A stretch of DNA of 64,000 nucleotides, from assembly GCA_046328115.1 (NCBI GenBank), contig JAXLXE010000002.1, forward strand, positions 620,001 to 684,000. The letters run 5' to 3'. Shown here piece after piece: positions 44,734 to 54,054 of this stretch. Each line of letters starts with the position of its first letter. Positions within the stretch are counted from its first letter, which is position 1. The notes beneath the pieces were generated by a model. The model made no database searches. It saw only the letters and a program-made list of their open reading frames with translations, and was not told the origin of the DNA. A program made the translations under genes and the position numbers. Source of the DNA: JAXLXE01 sp046328115. GTDB taxonomy: Bacteria > Chloroflexota > UBA6077 > JACCZL01.

Positions 44734-45607
44734 CGCCGCCGCGGCGCTGGACGCGACGGCGCCCGTCGCCCGAGCGCGCCCCAACCGCGTCCTGGCGGTC
44801 GTGCTGCGGCCGCGGATCGCCGGACCACTGGCGTTCATCGTGCTGGTTTCGGTGCTCTCACTGCTGGCACCGGTCCTCGCGCCGATGGATCCGGTGGAGA
44901 TGAATCCGGGCCAGAAGCTCCAGCCGCCGGGCGTGGACACGGTGCTGGGGACAGACGAGTTTGGCCGAGACATCCTGAGCCGGCTGCTGTACGGCGGTCG
45001 GGTGTCGCTGGTGGTGGCGATCTGCGCGGTGATCATCGCTGACGTGTTCGGCATCCTGTTCGGGATGGTGGGCGGGTACTTCGGCGGCACCTGGGAGATG
45101 GTGACGATGCGGGCGGTGGACGTGCTACTCAGCATCCCGCCGATCCTGCTGGCGATCGCGGTGGTGGCGTTCCTGGGCTCCAGCCTGACCAACCTGATCC
45201 TGGTGACCGGCATCCTGTTCATGCCGCGCTCGGCGCGCATCGTACACGGCTCCACGCTAAGCGTCCGCCAGCGCGAGTTCATCACCGCCGCCCGCGTGGT
45301 CGGCGCGGGGGCGCCGCGCATTCTGATGCGCGGCATCCTGCCGAACATCCTGGCGCCCATCATCGTACAGGCCAGCGTCAGTCTGGGCTTCGCGATCCTC
45401 CTGGAGTCCGGCCTGGCGTTCCTGGGCCTGGGCGCTCCGCCGCCAACGCCATCCTGGGGCGGCATGATCGGCGCGGGCCGTGGATTCATGCAGATCTCGG
45501 CCTGGCTGGTATTCTGGCCAGCGCTGGTGATCTGGACGACGATCCTGGCCTTCAACATCCTGGGCGACGGCCTCCGGGACGCGCTGGACCCGCGGTTGCG
45601 AGGCTAG
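44726..45607 (+). CDS. ABC transporter permease, DppC type (second system)
   Basis: 293 residues: MDPVEMNPGQKLQPPG, VLGTDEFGRDILSRLLYGG, EAA loop REFITAARVVGAGAPRI, SFLGLG-type LAFLGLGAPPPTPSWGG, and DGLRDALDPRLRG. The ATG overlaps the previous permease by eight bases. As in the first system, no ATPase gene follows; the next gene is an unrelated nuclease-like protein. Confidence 0.95.
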   Translation: MSSAAAALDATAPVARARPNRVLAVVLRPRIAGPLAFIVLVSVLSLLAPVLAPMDPVEMNPGQKLQPPGVDTVLGTDEFGRDILSRLLYGGRVSLVVAICAVIIADVFGILFGMVGGYFGGTWEMVTMRAVDVLLSIPPILLAIAVVAFLGSSLTNLILVTGILFMPRSARIVHGSTLSVRQREFITAARVVGAGAPRILMRGILPNILAPIIVQASVSLGFAILLESGLAFLGLGAPPPTPSWGGMIGAGRGFMQISAWLVFWPALVIWTTILAFNILGDGLRDALDPRLRG

Positions 45608-45670
45608 CACGGTGGGGACGAGTCCGCAGCTCGTGAAGCAGTCACGCTCTCGTAACCACTGGACGGTGCC

Positions 45671-46663
45671 GTGATCGACAAGCCGTTCGACACGGCCACG
45701 CGGCAACTGATCGAGTCAGATCCGGCGGCCTGGCTGCGACTTTCGGGACTCCAGGTAGGCGACGACGTCACGATCGTGGACTCCGACGTATCCACCGCGA
45801 TCGCGATGGTGGACAAAGTGGTCCGCGTGAACGCGCCGCGTCCCTGGCTGGCGCACATCGAGGTCCAGACCGGCCGCGATCGACGGCTCCTGGACCGCCT
45901 GGTGCTCTACTACGGCCTGCTAAACCACCGCCACCAACTGCCCACCCGTAGCCTCATCGTCCTGGCGCGACCCGCCGCGGATGGTCCTGAGCTAGACGGC
46001 CACCTCAAACATGCGGACGTACACGACAGCGACGGCGGGCCTCGCCTGACGCTGAGGTACGACGTGCTGCGGATCTGGCAGCACCCGGTGCAGAGCCTGT
46101 TGACCGGTCGCCTGGCCACCCTGCCGCTGGCGCCGCTGGCGGATCTAGGGGACCTGGGTCCAGATGGCGTGATCCGGTCGATGGCGGGACGGCTGGAGCG
46201 GGACGCCGCGCCGGACGATCGCGTAACACTGTGGACAGCGACGTACCTGCTCCTAGGCCTGCGGTACAATGCAACGGAGTCGGTTGAGCTGCTGAAGGGG
46301 GTTCGCGAAATGCGCGACTCGGCGACATACCAGGCGATTCTCGAAGAAGGCCGAAGCGAAGGCCTGTCTCAAGGCCTGTCACAGGGTCTGTCTCAAGGCC
46401 TGTCTCAGGGTCTGTCTCAAGGCCTGTCTCAGGGTCTGTCCGAAGGACTAGCGAAAGGCCTATCCGAGGGCGTGCGCCAGGGCGAGTCCCGAGGTCGGAT
46501 CGATGAGGCGCAGCGGCTACTCCTGCGGGTGGGAGCGCGGCGATTCGGCGCCCCCAGCACGCATGTGGGCGCGGCGATCATCTCGATCGACGATCTGACG
46601 GTTCTCGAGGACCTGGTGGGACGGATTCTGGACGTTTCGACCTGGGACGAACTGCTGGCCTAA
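45671..46663 (+). CDS. Rpn-like PD-(D/E)XK nuclease family protein with GLSQ repeats
   Basis: 330 residues from a GTG. Residues about 35-70 have the nuclease core VDKVVRV, then AHIEVQTG, where the E-X-Q pattern replaces E-X-K, as in Rpn/YhgA-type recombination-promoting nucleases and related transposase-like proteins. Residues about 231-266 form a repeat, six GLSQ units followed by GLSE, GLAK, GLSE, likely a long amphipathic helix that links the nuclease domain to the C-terminal helical part (RIDEAQRLLLRVGARRFG). Such proteins are frequent and variable in many genomes; their role in DNA exchange or phage response is not settled. Confidence 0.75.
   Translation: MIDKPFDTATRQLIESDPAAWLRLSGLQVGDDVTIVDSDVSTAIAMVDKVVRVNAPRPWLAHIEVQTGRDRRLLDRLVLYYGLLNHRHQLPTRSLIVLARPAADGPELDGHLKHADVHDSDGGPRLTLRYDVLRIWQHPVQSLLTGRLATLPLAPLADLGDLGPDGVIRSMAGRLERDAAPDDRVTLWTATYLLLGLRYNATESVELLKGVREMRDSATYQAILEEGRSEGLSQGLSQGLSQGLSQGLSQGLSQGLSEGLAKGLSEGVRQGESRGRIDEAQRLLLRVGARRFGAPSTHVGAAIISIDDLTVLEDLVGRILDVSTWDELLA
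46361..46432 (+). repeat. 12-bp tandem repeat inside the Rpn-like gene
   Basis: Six units of GGYCTGTCTCAR (one TCA variant), each encoding Gly-Leu-Ser-Gln, followed by three decayed units up to 46468. GGC and GGT units largely alternate, showing expansion of a 24-bp pair. Confidence 0.95.
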
Positions 46664-46976
46664 GCTACGGCTAGCGGGCCAGCGAGGCTCGGCGCACGAC
46701 CTCGGTTCCATTTCCGGTGGCGATCATACGGGCGCGTTCAGGAATGTCCACTTGGAATGGCCACGGCAAGACCGGGGCTTTCTGGATTCCGGACGAGGGC
46801 GACGAGCCTCGGCGCCTCATCCTCGCCATGACACGACCAACAACTCGCCGGGCCGAACCCACTGGAGATGAGCCCGGGGCCGTCAGTCCGCCGGACGGAG
46901 GAATAGGTCCCTCGTGCCTCGGGACGACGGCCCGGTTAGCGGTGGATTGGTGTTCCGCACTGCAGCTTAGCGGGGA
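46664..46976. other. Convergent gap with a hairpin-repeat core
   Basis: No gene is supported in these 313 bases between two convergent genes. They contain the hairpin core of the dispersed repeat at 46907-46925; the flanking blocks of the repeat are not recognisable here. Confidence 0.5.
46907..46925 (-). repeat. Dispersed repeat hairpin core, copy 4
   Basis: On the minus strand it reads GTCCC, loop GAGGCACGA, GGGAC. The loop is identical to that of copies 2 and 3, while the last stem base pair is changed on both sides (T-A to C-G), which keeps pairing. Confidence 0.6.
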
Positions 46977-48491
46977 TCAAGTAGGCGGCTGGCCGGACTC
47001 CAGCACGAGCCGGCGGTAGTAGTCTCGATGCCGCTGCTGGGCAGTCCGGTAGACCGCGTGACGCCGCGGGTCCGGCTGGTAGACCCGGCCGGTGCGGGTG
47101 GGGAGCGTCGCGACGTCGGGCACTACGCCTAGCTGCTCCAGCGCGAGCAGCGCGGCGCCGCGGCTGGAGCCCTCGGCCTCGCTGGAGACCGCGATGGGCG
47201 TGCCCAGCGCGTCCGCCATCATCTGCACCCAGGCGGGCGAGCGGGTCAGCGCACCGCCGGTGGCTACTACCTGGCGGGCGTCGGGCACCTCGCGGCTGAT
47301 GATCTCGTGAAGGAGCGCGAACCGCAGAGCGACGGCCTCAAGGCCGGCGCGGAGGATATCGATAGGGCGAGTGGCGAGCGTCATGCCGAGGATGGCGGCG
47401 CGGGCATTTGGCGCGTAGCCAGGGGCTCGCTCCCCGGCCAGGAACGGGAGCACGGTCAGGCCATGGCCATCCGGCTCCATCGCGGCAAGGGCGCGCTCGC
47501 ATTCGGCCACGGTGCCGAGGCGCAGCGAGTCGCGCAGCCAGGCGAACAGGTTGCCGCCGTTGGTGAGCGCGCCGCCGATAACGAACCGCCGGCCGTCGAT
47601 TCGGTAGCACCAGGAGCCCTCAGGAATAGTGACCGAGTCGGCCGCCCAGGCGACCCGCATGGCGCCGGAGGTGCCCACCATGAGCGCGACGCGGTCCCGC
47701 GTCACACAGCCACTACCGACGTTGCTGCAGGCGCCATCACCCACCGCCGGGTACCACGGCACGCTGGCCAGCCCGGGCCAGCGCCAGCAGAACGGCTCGC
47801 GGAGGCCGCTCGACGGCTCGTTCAGGTCGATCAGGGGCCCCAGGTGTTCCTCGCTGATGGGCAGCGCATCGATCACCCCCTGGTCCCAGGTCCGCTTGTT
47901 TTGATCCAGCAGGCCGGTACCGGAGGCCATAGAGATGCTGCAGCCGGCCTGGCCAAAGAGGTGACCATACAGGTACTCGCCAAACGAGACCCACCGGGCC
48001 GTGGCCTGGAAGGCGGCGGGGGAGACTCGGCTCAGCCAGAGCAGCTTGGCGGGAAGGTAGCTCCAGTGCAGCACGCAGCCGGTGCGCGCGTGGGTCTCCA
48101 CGGGGTCCAGGCGCTCGCGCAGCGTGGGCATGGCTTCACGGCTACGCGAGTCCGCCCAGAGGTAGAGCGGTGTTGTGGGTCGCCAGCGGTCGTCCACACC
48201 CAGGGCGCTATGCCAGAACGTGGACATGGCCACGCCGGCGATGGACAGCCCCGCGGCCTCAGCCTGGGCCAGCGCCTCGTCCAGCACGGCGCTGGTGCGC
48301 TCCATGAGGTCGTCCGGCGCCATCTCCGCGCCCCCGTCGATGGTCGTGGTGAGGCTGGTGGCTCGCTGCGCCACTACCCCGCGAACCTGGCGTCCGCGGG
48401 CATCGAACAGGAGTACGCGGACAGACGTGGTGCCCACGTCTATAGAAGCCACGATGGGACCGCGCGCTCGGGACGGGGCGACGGTGGCCAC
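46977..48491 (-). CDS. FGGY-family carbohydrate kinase
   Basis: 504 residues with the two actin-like domains of FGGY sugar kinases: SIDVGTTSVRVLLFDARGR at the start, MSTFWHSALGVD and LYLWADSRS (substrate region with the catalytic-type Asp nearby), AVGDGACSNVGSGC, and ATGGALTRSPAWVQMMADALG near the end. The overall pattern is closest to gluconokinase/xylulokinase branches, but the sugar cannot be assigned with confidence. The GTG start directly abuts the MFS gene's TGA (TGAGTG), so the kinase is likely the last gene of that operon, perhaps phosphorylating the solute handled there. Confidence 0.9.
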   Translation of the reverse strand: MATVAPSRARGPIVASIDVGTTSVRVLLFDARGRQVRGVVAQRATSLTTTIDGGAEMAPDDLMERTSAVLDEALAQAEAAGLSIAGVAMSTFWHSALGVDDRWRPTTPLYLWADSRSREAMPTLRERLDPVETHARTGCVLHWSYLPAKLLWLSRVSPAAFQATARWVSFGEYLYGHLFGQAGCSISMASGTGLLDQNKRTWDQGVIDALPISEEHLGPLIDLNEPSSGLREPFCWRWPGLASVPWYPAVGDGACSNVGSGCVTRDRVALMVGTSGAMRVAWAADSVTIPEGSWCYRIDGRRFVIGGALTNGGNLFAWLRDSLRLGTVAECERALAAMEPDGHGLTVLPFLAGERAPGYAPNARAAILGMTLATRPIDILRAGLEAVALRFALLHEIISREVPDARQVVATGGALTRSPAWVQMMADALGTPIAVSSEAEGSSRGAALLALEQLGVVPDVATLPTRTGRVYQPDPRRHAVYRTAQQRHRDYYRRLVLESGQPPT

Positions 48492-49793
48492 TCAGTGCCC
48501 GCCGCTGGCCGAGGCGGCCATGGGCCGCGTGGCGGAGCCGGTGTCCGGCCGGAACAGGTAGCGCAGGCTGGCCGGCACGATGGTGATTGCGCCCAACGCC
48601 CCGAAAACGGTGATGGCGATCTGCGGACCCAGCGCCCCAGCCAGGGCGCCCAGCCCCAGCGTCCCGAGAGGCTGCATACCGATGCAGAACGAGAGAATGC
48701 CAAGTACGCGGCCGCGGGCGCGGTCCGGCGCGCACAGCAGCACCAGCACGCTCTGCATGCTGCCGAACCCGCACTCCGCCATACCAACCACGAACTGGAT
48801 CGCCAGGGTGAGTCCGTACCAGGGGGAGGTGGCCATCCCAATAATCAGCACCGCCACGCAAATGGCGCCGCCGGCGAAGAGCTCCCGCTGGCGGTTGAAG
48901 CCACGACGGGAGCCAACCGCCAACGCGAGTATCAAGGCGCCGGCACCGTCCGCGGCCACGAGCAGCCCCAGGAGCTCCGGACCAACGTGCAGTACCTCGC
49001 GCGCCAGGACCGGCAGAAGCTGCTGGTAGGGAAACGCCAGCAAGTTTGCGAACGCGGTGACGACGAGCACGCCCATGATGGTGGGGTGCAGGCGCGACTC
49101 GCGGATTCCGGACGCCAGACTCGCCAGGATGGATTCGGAGCTGCCGGTCGGCGGCAGCGCCGTTCTGGACGCCAGCAGGACCATCAACCCCAGCGAGCAG
49201 GCGTAGAACACCGCCATCAGCCCGTAGCACCCCAGCGCGCCACCCAGCCCCAGCAGGGTCCCGGCGATGACCGGACCTACGATCTTGGTGCCCTGCATGG
49301 ACATGGTCTCTAGCGAGAATGCGTTTGACAGCCGCTGCCTCCCCACCACCGTGTACAGCACCGTACGGCGGGCGGGGAAGTCGAACGCCCAGGCGATGCC
49401 CAGCAGGCCCTCGAGGCCGATCAGGATGGGCAGTTGGGCGCCACCGACCCAGAAGCTGAACGCCAGGGTGCTGGCGGCCGCCAGGTACAGACACTGAGTC
49501 ACGATCAGCAGCTTGCCGCGCGGAACGCGATCCGCCACGATGCCAGCGATGGGCCCAACCAGCATCATGGGCGCATTCCGACAGAACGCGGCGACGGCCA
49601 CCCACTCCGGCGAGCCGGTCATGTCAAACACAAGCCAGCCCAGCACCACGAAGCTCATCCAGCGGGCCGTGTTGACACAGAGGCCGGCGGTCCAGAGCAC
49701 ACGGTAGCGAGGATCCGAGGCTGCATCGAAGAGCGCGAATCGCGATGCGCCGGGCTGCTCCGACCGTGCGCCGGGTTCAGGCAACGTCAACAC
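48492..49793 (-). CDS. MFS transporter
   Basis: 433 residues with about twelve hydrophobic helices. The loop between helices 2 and 3 reads GIVADRVPRGKLL, the MFS motif A region (G-X-X-X-D-R-X-P-R-G), and the half-repeat shows RARGRVLGI near the middle. The general pattern is that of EntS/drug-type exporters with a short Pro-rich N-terminus. The start is GTG at 49793. It lies 50 bp after the spermidine synthase-like gene and directly before the FGGY kinase. The transported solute is unknown. Confidence 0.88.
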   Translation of the reverse strand: MLTLPEPGARSEQPGASRFALFDAASDPRYRVLWTAGLCVNTARWMSFVVLGWLVFDMTGSPEWVAVAAFCRNAPMMLVGPIAGIVADRVPRGKLLIVTQCLYLAAASTLAFSFWVGGAQLPILIGLEGLLGIAWAFDFPARRTVLYTVVGRQRLSNAFSLETMSMQGTKIVGPVIAGTLLGLGGALGCYGLMAVFYACSLGLMVLLASRTALPPTGSSESILASLASGIRESRLHPTIMGVLVVTAFANLLAFPYQQLLPVLAREVLHVGPELLGLLVAADGAGALILALAVGSRRGFNRQRELFAGGAICVAVLIIGMATSPWYGLTLAIQFVVGMAECGFGSMQSVLVLLCAPDRARGRVLGILSFCIGMQPLGTLGLGALAGALGPQIAITVFGALGAITIVPASLRYLFRPDTGSATRPMAASASGGH

Positions 49794-49843
49794 TCCACGC
49801 CGAGTCGGAGCATGGTACCGGACTGAGCGGAGCGCCCGGGCGG

Positions 49844-52171
49844 CTACCGCTGGATGGGCCGACGGCCGGGACCGCTGTTGGCCGTGGCCACTGACGTGTA
49901 CTCCAGGTGTGGCCGGTCGTCGCTGATGACCGGCCCCTCGCCCAGATAGGCCTCCAGACTCGCACGGTCCATCACGTACAGCTTCCGTACGTCGTCGGCA
50001 TTGCGCAGGTTGACCTGCGCCAGGGAGGCCTGAGTGAGGGGGAAGGAGAGCTTGCGCTCCAGCCAGGGCAGGGCGGGATCAATTGGCCGATCGGACCCGG
50101 CCAGCAGGCTGCCGTCGAACCAGAGGCTCACGTGGGGAAACGCCCGTACGAACGTGCGCATGAGCATCTTGAGCTCCGGCTCAGGCAGGTCGCGGTTGAC
50201 CCATTGCACCATCACTCCGCCGGGTTTGAGAGCCGCGCGGGCCAGCGCGTAATACTCAGTGGAGTAGAGGTTCGTCGCGCCCGCGTGGGTAGGCCAGATG
50301 GCGTCCGCGGTGATGACGTCGAACTTCCGATCGGTCACCAGGAGGAAGTTCCGTCCGTCGTCCACGATGGTCTGGACGTTTGGCTGCTCGGTGACGGCGT
50401 AGTTCACATCGCGGAACCAGCCGGCGCCCTCGATCACACCGCCGGAAAGCTCCACAACCGTGACGCGCGCACCCTCGTAGCGGGTGGTGGCACCCGCGGT
50501 AGCGCCGCCGCCCAGGCCCACCACCAGCACGTCGCGCGGCGCAGGGTGGAGGAGCATGGGGAGGTGGCCCAGCATGCGGTGGAAGAAGACCATCCAGTCC
50601 GCCGTGTTTGCCTGGTGGTGCCGGTTCAGGTACATAGCCAGATTGCGGTCGCGCTCGCGGGTCACGGTCACCGTGGTCTCCAGCCCGTCCGCCGTCCACA
50701 CGATGCGCTCGCCCGGGAATCTTCCCTGGAACAGGTCACGATAGGTCGGAAGGGCGGTGAGCACCAGCGCGGCGAACGCGGCCGTGAGGGCGGCGGCCGC
50801 GCCAACGCGGCGACTGAGGGCACCCCCCGTCACGGCGATCATCACTAGCGCCGCAGCCAGGTTCACACCCGCCACGGCCAGAAGCGTCCAGAGGGTGCCG
50901 ATGCGTGGAATAAGCGCGAAGCCGGCCACCAACGCGCCGAAGATGGCGCCGCAGACGTTCGCGGCATACACCGATCCGAGCCGACTGCCGACGTTCTCCG
51001 AACCTCCGGAGTACAGCGCCACACCGAGCGGGAACGTGATCCCGAGCACGAGCGCGGGCGGGAACATGGCGCAAAAGGCGAGCGCCGCCATGGCGGCGAC
51101 TCCAGGCTCGCCGCCGCCGGTGACGATGGCGGTGGCTCGATCAAGCTGGCCTAGCAGGATGAGGCCGGCCACGGAGAGGACGGCAACCAGCGCCTGCAGC
51201 CCGCCGAACGCTAGCGGGCCAAGTCGGCCCGTCCTGATCAAGGGCGCGACGAGTGCACTGCCCGCGGCGATGCCCGCGAGGAACGCCGCCAACATGACCG
51301 TGAACGCGGCGGTAGTGGTCTCCAAGAAGAGCACCAGGAGCCTGGTCCAGACCACCTCATAGGCCAGCGAGCAGAAGCCGGAGACGGCGAGGACCGCGGG
51401 CATCAGCGCCGTCACCTGGCGGGGCACAGTGAGGCCGGGAGCGTCGCGCACGGGCTCACGGAGTCCATCGACGGTCGCCCTGGTCTCGGCGGCAAACGAT
51501 CGGCTGAAAGCCAGGGCTACGACGCCGGCGGCCACGTTCAGCAACGCAGCCACGCCGATCGACGCCGCGATCCCGATGGCGCCGATCAGGTAGAAGCCGG
51601 CCACGGTGGCCCCAGCGAGCGCACCGAACGTGTTCACGGCGTACAAGACCGCGACGCTGGTCCCTTGCCCCTCAACACCCCGGTACCGCGTGGCCGCGGC
51701 GCGCGTGATGAACGGGAAACTCGCGCCCATCAACGCCGTAGGGACGAGCAGGACGGCCACGGCCAGGATGAACCGAACGATCGGCGCCAGGTCTGGTCCA
51801 ACGCTCGCGTGTGCCAGGCGATACACGTCCTGGAGCCAGCCGAACAGCCACGGCGTGACGAAGCCGGATACTCCGATCAACACCTCTACGCGGCCATAGT
51901 CACGCAGGGGGTTGCGTGACCGATCAGCCAGCCGACCGGCGACGAACCCGCCCAAGGCGAGACCGCCCATGAAGGCCGCCAGGACGGTGGCCGTGGCGTA
52001 CGTACTGACGCCGAAGACCAGGGCCAGCATGCGCTGCCACAGCACCTGGTAGACCAGCCCGCTGGCCCCGGACAGGAGGTAGATCCCCGCCAGCAGCCAC
52101 GGCGCCCAGGCCAGTAGACGCCTGCCAGAGACGACCGCGCTATTCGCGAGCGCCAGGGAGCCGCTACTCAC
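49844..52171 (-). CDS. Membrane-fused spermidine synthase-like protein
   Basis: 775 residues. Residues about 10-480 contain many membrane segments arranged in two halves. Residues about 530-760 form a spermidine-synthase-like Rossmann domain: VLVVGLGGGATAGATTRYEG (motif I), VTVVELSGGVIEG, VDDGRNFLLVTDRKFDVITADA, and YALARAALKPGGVMVQW. Proteins of this build are common in several phyla; whether they make polyamines is not established. The usual catalytic Asp of spermidine synthase lies where DAIWPTHAG is, so the site differs from classical SpeE. The GTG start overlaps the upstream methyltransferase stop (GTGA). Confidence 0.9.
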   Translation of the reverse strand: MSSGSLALANSAVVSGRRLLAWAPWLLAGIYLLSGASGLVYQVLWQRMLALVFGVSTYATATVLAAFMGGLALGGFVAGRLADRSRNPLRDYGRVEVLIGVSGFVTPWLFGWLQDVYRLAHASVGPDLAPIVRFILAVAVLLVPTALMGASFPFITRAAATRYRGVEGQGTSVAVLYAVNTFGALAGATVAGFYLIGAIGIAASIGVAALLNVAAGVVALAFSRSFAAETRATVDGLREPVRDAPGLTVPRQVTALMPAVLAVSGFCSLAYEVVWTRLLVLFLETTTAAFTVMLAAFLAGIAAGSALVAPLIRTGRLGPLAFGGLQALVAVLSVAGLILLGQLDRATAIVTGGGEPGVAAMAALAFCAMFPPALVLGITFPLGVALYSGGSENVGSRLGSVYAANVCGAIFGALVAGFALIPRIGTLWTLLAVAGVNLAAALVMIAVTGGALSRRVGAAAALTAAFAALVLTALPTYRDLFQGRFPGERIVWTADGLETTVTVTRERDRNLAMYLNRHHQANTADWMVFFHRMLGHLPMLLHPAPRDVLVVGLGGGATAGATTRYEGARVTVVELSGGVIEGAGWFRDVNYAVTEQPNVQTIVDDGRNFLLVTDRKFDVITADAIWPTHAGATNLYSTEYYALARAALKPGGVMVQWVNRDLPEPELKMLMRTFVRAFPHVSLWFDGSLLAGSDRPIDPALPWLERKLSFPLTQASLAQVNLRNADDVRKLYVMDRASLEAYLGEGPVISDDRPHLEYTSVATANSGPGRRPIQR

Positions 52172-52743
52172 GTGGTGGTTTTGCGCGCGGTGTAGACGAA
52201 CGCGGGCGGGAAGTTCCGGGGCTCAAACCCGTACCGTACGTTCCCGAACACGTCGATCAGCAGGGGGCGGAGGTAGCGCGAGTACTGATACCCCACGAAC
52301 AGGCCGCCCGGAGCCAGCGATTCGCGGACAGCCACGAGGATCGAGCGCGTGACCTCGCGGGGCAGCAGGCTGTAGGGGATGCCGGACACCACCACATCCG
52401 CGCCGTCCCAGCCCACCTCTTGACACTCCCGCAGCAGGTGCTCGGCGGACGCGTGCCGCGCGTAGAGCCGCGCGTCGCCGAAGCGTTGGTCCAGGTAGTG
52501 CACCCAGCCCGCGTTCGTGTCCAGCGCCAGCAGACCGCTGCCGGGCGCCAGGTGATCCAGAATGGGCCCCGTGAAGACACCGTTGCCGGGCCCAAGCTCG
52601 CACACGCGGTGGGCGGACGCAAAGTCGATCTGGTTCAGGATGGCGCGCACCAGAAAGCGCGAACTGGGCGTCACGGAGCCCATCGCGCGTGGGTTCCGGA
52701 CCCACTGCCAGAGGAAGCCAGCCCGGCTGCCGACGGCGCTCAC
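52168..52743 (-). CDS. PmtA-like methyltransferase
   Basis: 191 residues from a GTG at 52743: FLWQWVRNPRAMGSVTPSSR, then CELGPGNGVFTGPIL (SAM motif I), LLALDTNAG, DVVVSGIPYSLLPRE, LAPGGLFVGYQYS. The GSVTPSS plus ELGPGxGVFT pattern matches phospholipid N-methyltransferase/rRNA dimethylase-like proteins in the PmtA group; lipid methylation is the best guess. A frame open to 52818 would include a -10 box (TATACT at 52787-52782), so the GTG with GAGG about 12 bases upstream is preferred. It leads a four-gene cluster with the spermidine synthase-like, MFS and kinase genes. Confidence 0.8.
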   Translation of the reverse strand: MSAVGSRAGFLWQWVRNPRAMGSVTPSSRFLVRAILNQIDFASAHRVCELGPGNGVFTGPILDHLAPGSGLLALDTNAGWVHYLDQRFGDARLYARHASAEHLLRECQEVGWDGADVVVSGIPYSLLPREVTRSILVAVRESLAPGGLFVGYQYSRYLRPLLIDVFGNVRYGFEPRNFPPAFVYTARKTTT

Positions 52744-53088
52744 GGCACTCGATCCTCTAGCCTGCACACATCCGGCTCCCGAGTATACCAGGGTCCCATT
52801 CGCGGCGAGACGGTACACCGAGGCGCCTTGCCACGGAGAGTTCCTTGACGAACTTGTGACGCGATCGTTACCTTTACGCTGCCGCTGGGTGCAGTTGTGA
52901 GTTGCCCGCCGACTGGCGAGTGACGAATGAGGGCAGCCTCGCGGTCGGTTTGCGCGGAATTATTCGCGCCAACCGGTCCCTGCGACTCGCGCAAGCGCGG
53001 AGCTCACTGGGGAGCAGGCGCACCGCGGTCCCGTCCCGAACGTCAACGTTTCTGCGCCTACGGAGAACAATACACCCGATGAGCCGCC
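52744..53088. other. Divergent intergenic region
   Basis: These 345 bases separate two divergent methyltransferase genes and should hold both promoters. The minus-strand -10 box TATACT is convincing. For the plus strand only a TTGACG at 52845-52850 without a good -10 partner is seen. Confidence 0.5.
52782..52787 (-). promoter_or_regulatory. -10 box of the methyltransferase operon
   Basis: TATACT on the minus strand, five of six matches to the consensus, placed about 38 bases before the GTG at 52743. No clear -35 element is found at 17 bases. Confidence 0.5.
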
Positions 53089-54027
53089 ATGTCCGCTGAG
53101 CTCGAGATCGCCGCTCCCCAAACGATGCAGGAGGTCACCTGCAACCTCTGCCATAGCGCGGAGTACACCACGCTGTATCCGATGGCCGAGCGCCGCAACG
53201 GCCACGGGAATCCCGGCGACATCTATGCCTGCACCAGCACCGCGTTTGGCCTGTGCGGCCCGATTGTGAAGTGTAAGCGCTGCGGGCTGGTGTACCAGAA
53301 CCCGATTCCCTCGCACGAAGAGATCATCGACGCCTACGACCAGGTGGTGGACCAGCGCTACGAAGAGGAGCGCGCGGGGCGGCTGGACACGTTTGCCCGA
53401 GACCTGGCCGGCGTGGAGCGGCACGAGCGGCCCGGAAGGCTGCTTGACGTGGGTTGCCACCTGGGACTGTTCCTCGAGGTGGCACGCGAGCGGGGCTGGC
53501 AGACCACTGGCGTGGAGCCGAGCCGCTGGTCCGTGGAGCGGGCCCGCCAGGCGGGCCTGGACGTGCGCCATGGCACGCTTGACAGCGTGAGCTTCCCGTC
53601 TGAGTCGTTCGATGTGGTCACCATGTGGGACGTGATCGAGCACTTCGTAGACCCGCTGGCGGAGCTCAAGCGGACGCACCGACTGCTGCGTCCCGACGGA
53701 CTCCTGGCCGTCTGCACGATGAACGTGGACGCGCTGTTCCCGCGGATCGCCCGCGCGCGCTGGCCGTGGTACATGCAGATGCATCTGGTGTACTTCTCGC
53801 GCCGCACGCTCCACAACATGCTGGCAAAGGCCGGGTTCCGGGTGGTTGAGATGACGCCGCACAAGCGCGTCGTTCGCCTCTCCTACCTTGTCTCGCGGAT
53901 GGAGCCGTACTGCAAGCCCGCGTATCAGGCGCTGGACCGAGCTGTGCGGATGGCCGGCCAGGCGGACAGACTGGTGCCCGTGGACCTGGGCGACATCTTC
54001 GTCACATTCGCGCGCAAGATCGGCTGA
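53089..54027 (+). CDS. SAM-dependent methyltransferase with N-terminal zinc-ribbon-like segment
   Basis: 312 residues. Residues 18-65 contain CNLC and CKRC separated by about 42 residues, a rubredoxin-like knuckle pair typical of sugar C-methyltransferase-like proteins. The Rossmann part has RLLDVGCHLGLFLEVARERG (motif I), GVEPSRWSVERARQAG, SFDVVTMWDVIEHFVDP and LRPDGLLAVCTMN. Proteins of this type often methylate nascent glycans or glycolipids. It starts the plus-strand cluster that continues with a membrane mannosyltransferase-like gene 27 bp later, consistent with glycan work. Confidence 0.85.
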   Translation: MSAELEIAAPQTMQEVTCNLCHSAEYTTLYPMAERRNGHGNPGDIYACTSTAFGLCGPIVKCKRCGLVYQNPIPSHEEIIDAYDQVVDQRYEEERAGRLDTFARDLAGVERHERPGRLLDVGCHLGLFLEVARERGWQTTGVEPSRWSVERARQAGLDVRHGTLDSVSFPSESFDVVTMWDVIEHFVDPLAELKRTHRLLRPDGLLAVCTMNVDALFPRIARARWPWYMQMHLVYFSRRTLHNMLAKAGFRVVEMTPHKRVVRLSYLVSRMEPYCKPAYQALDRAVRMAGQADRLVPVDLGDIFVTFARKIG

Positions 54028-54054
54028 GCGCGGGCCGGAGCGCTACAACGTAGG

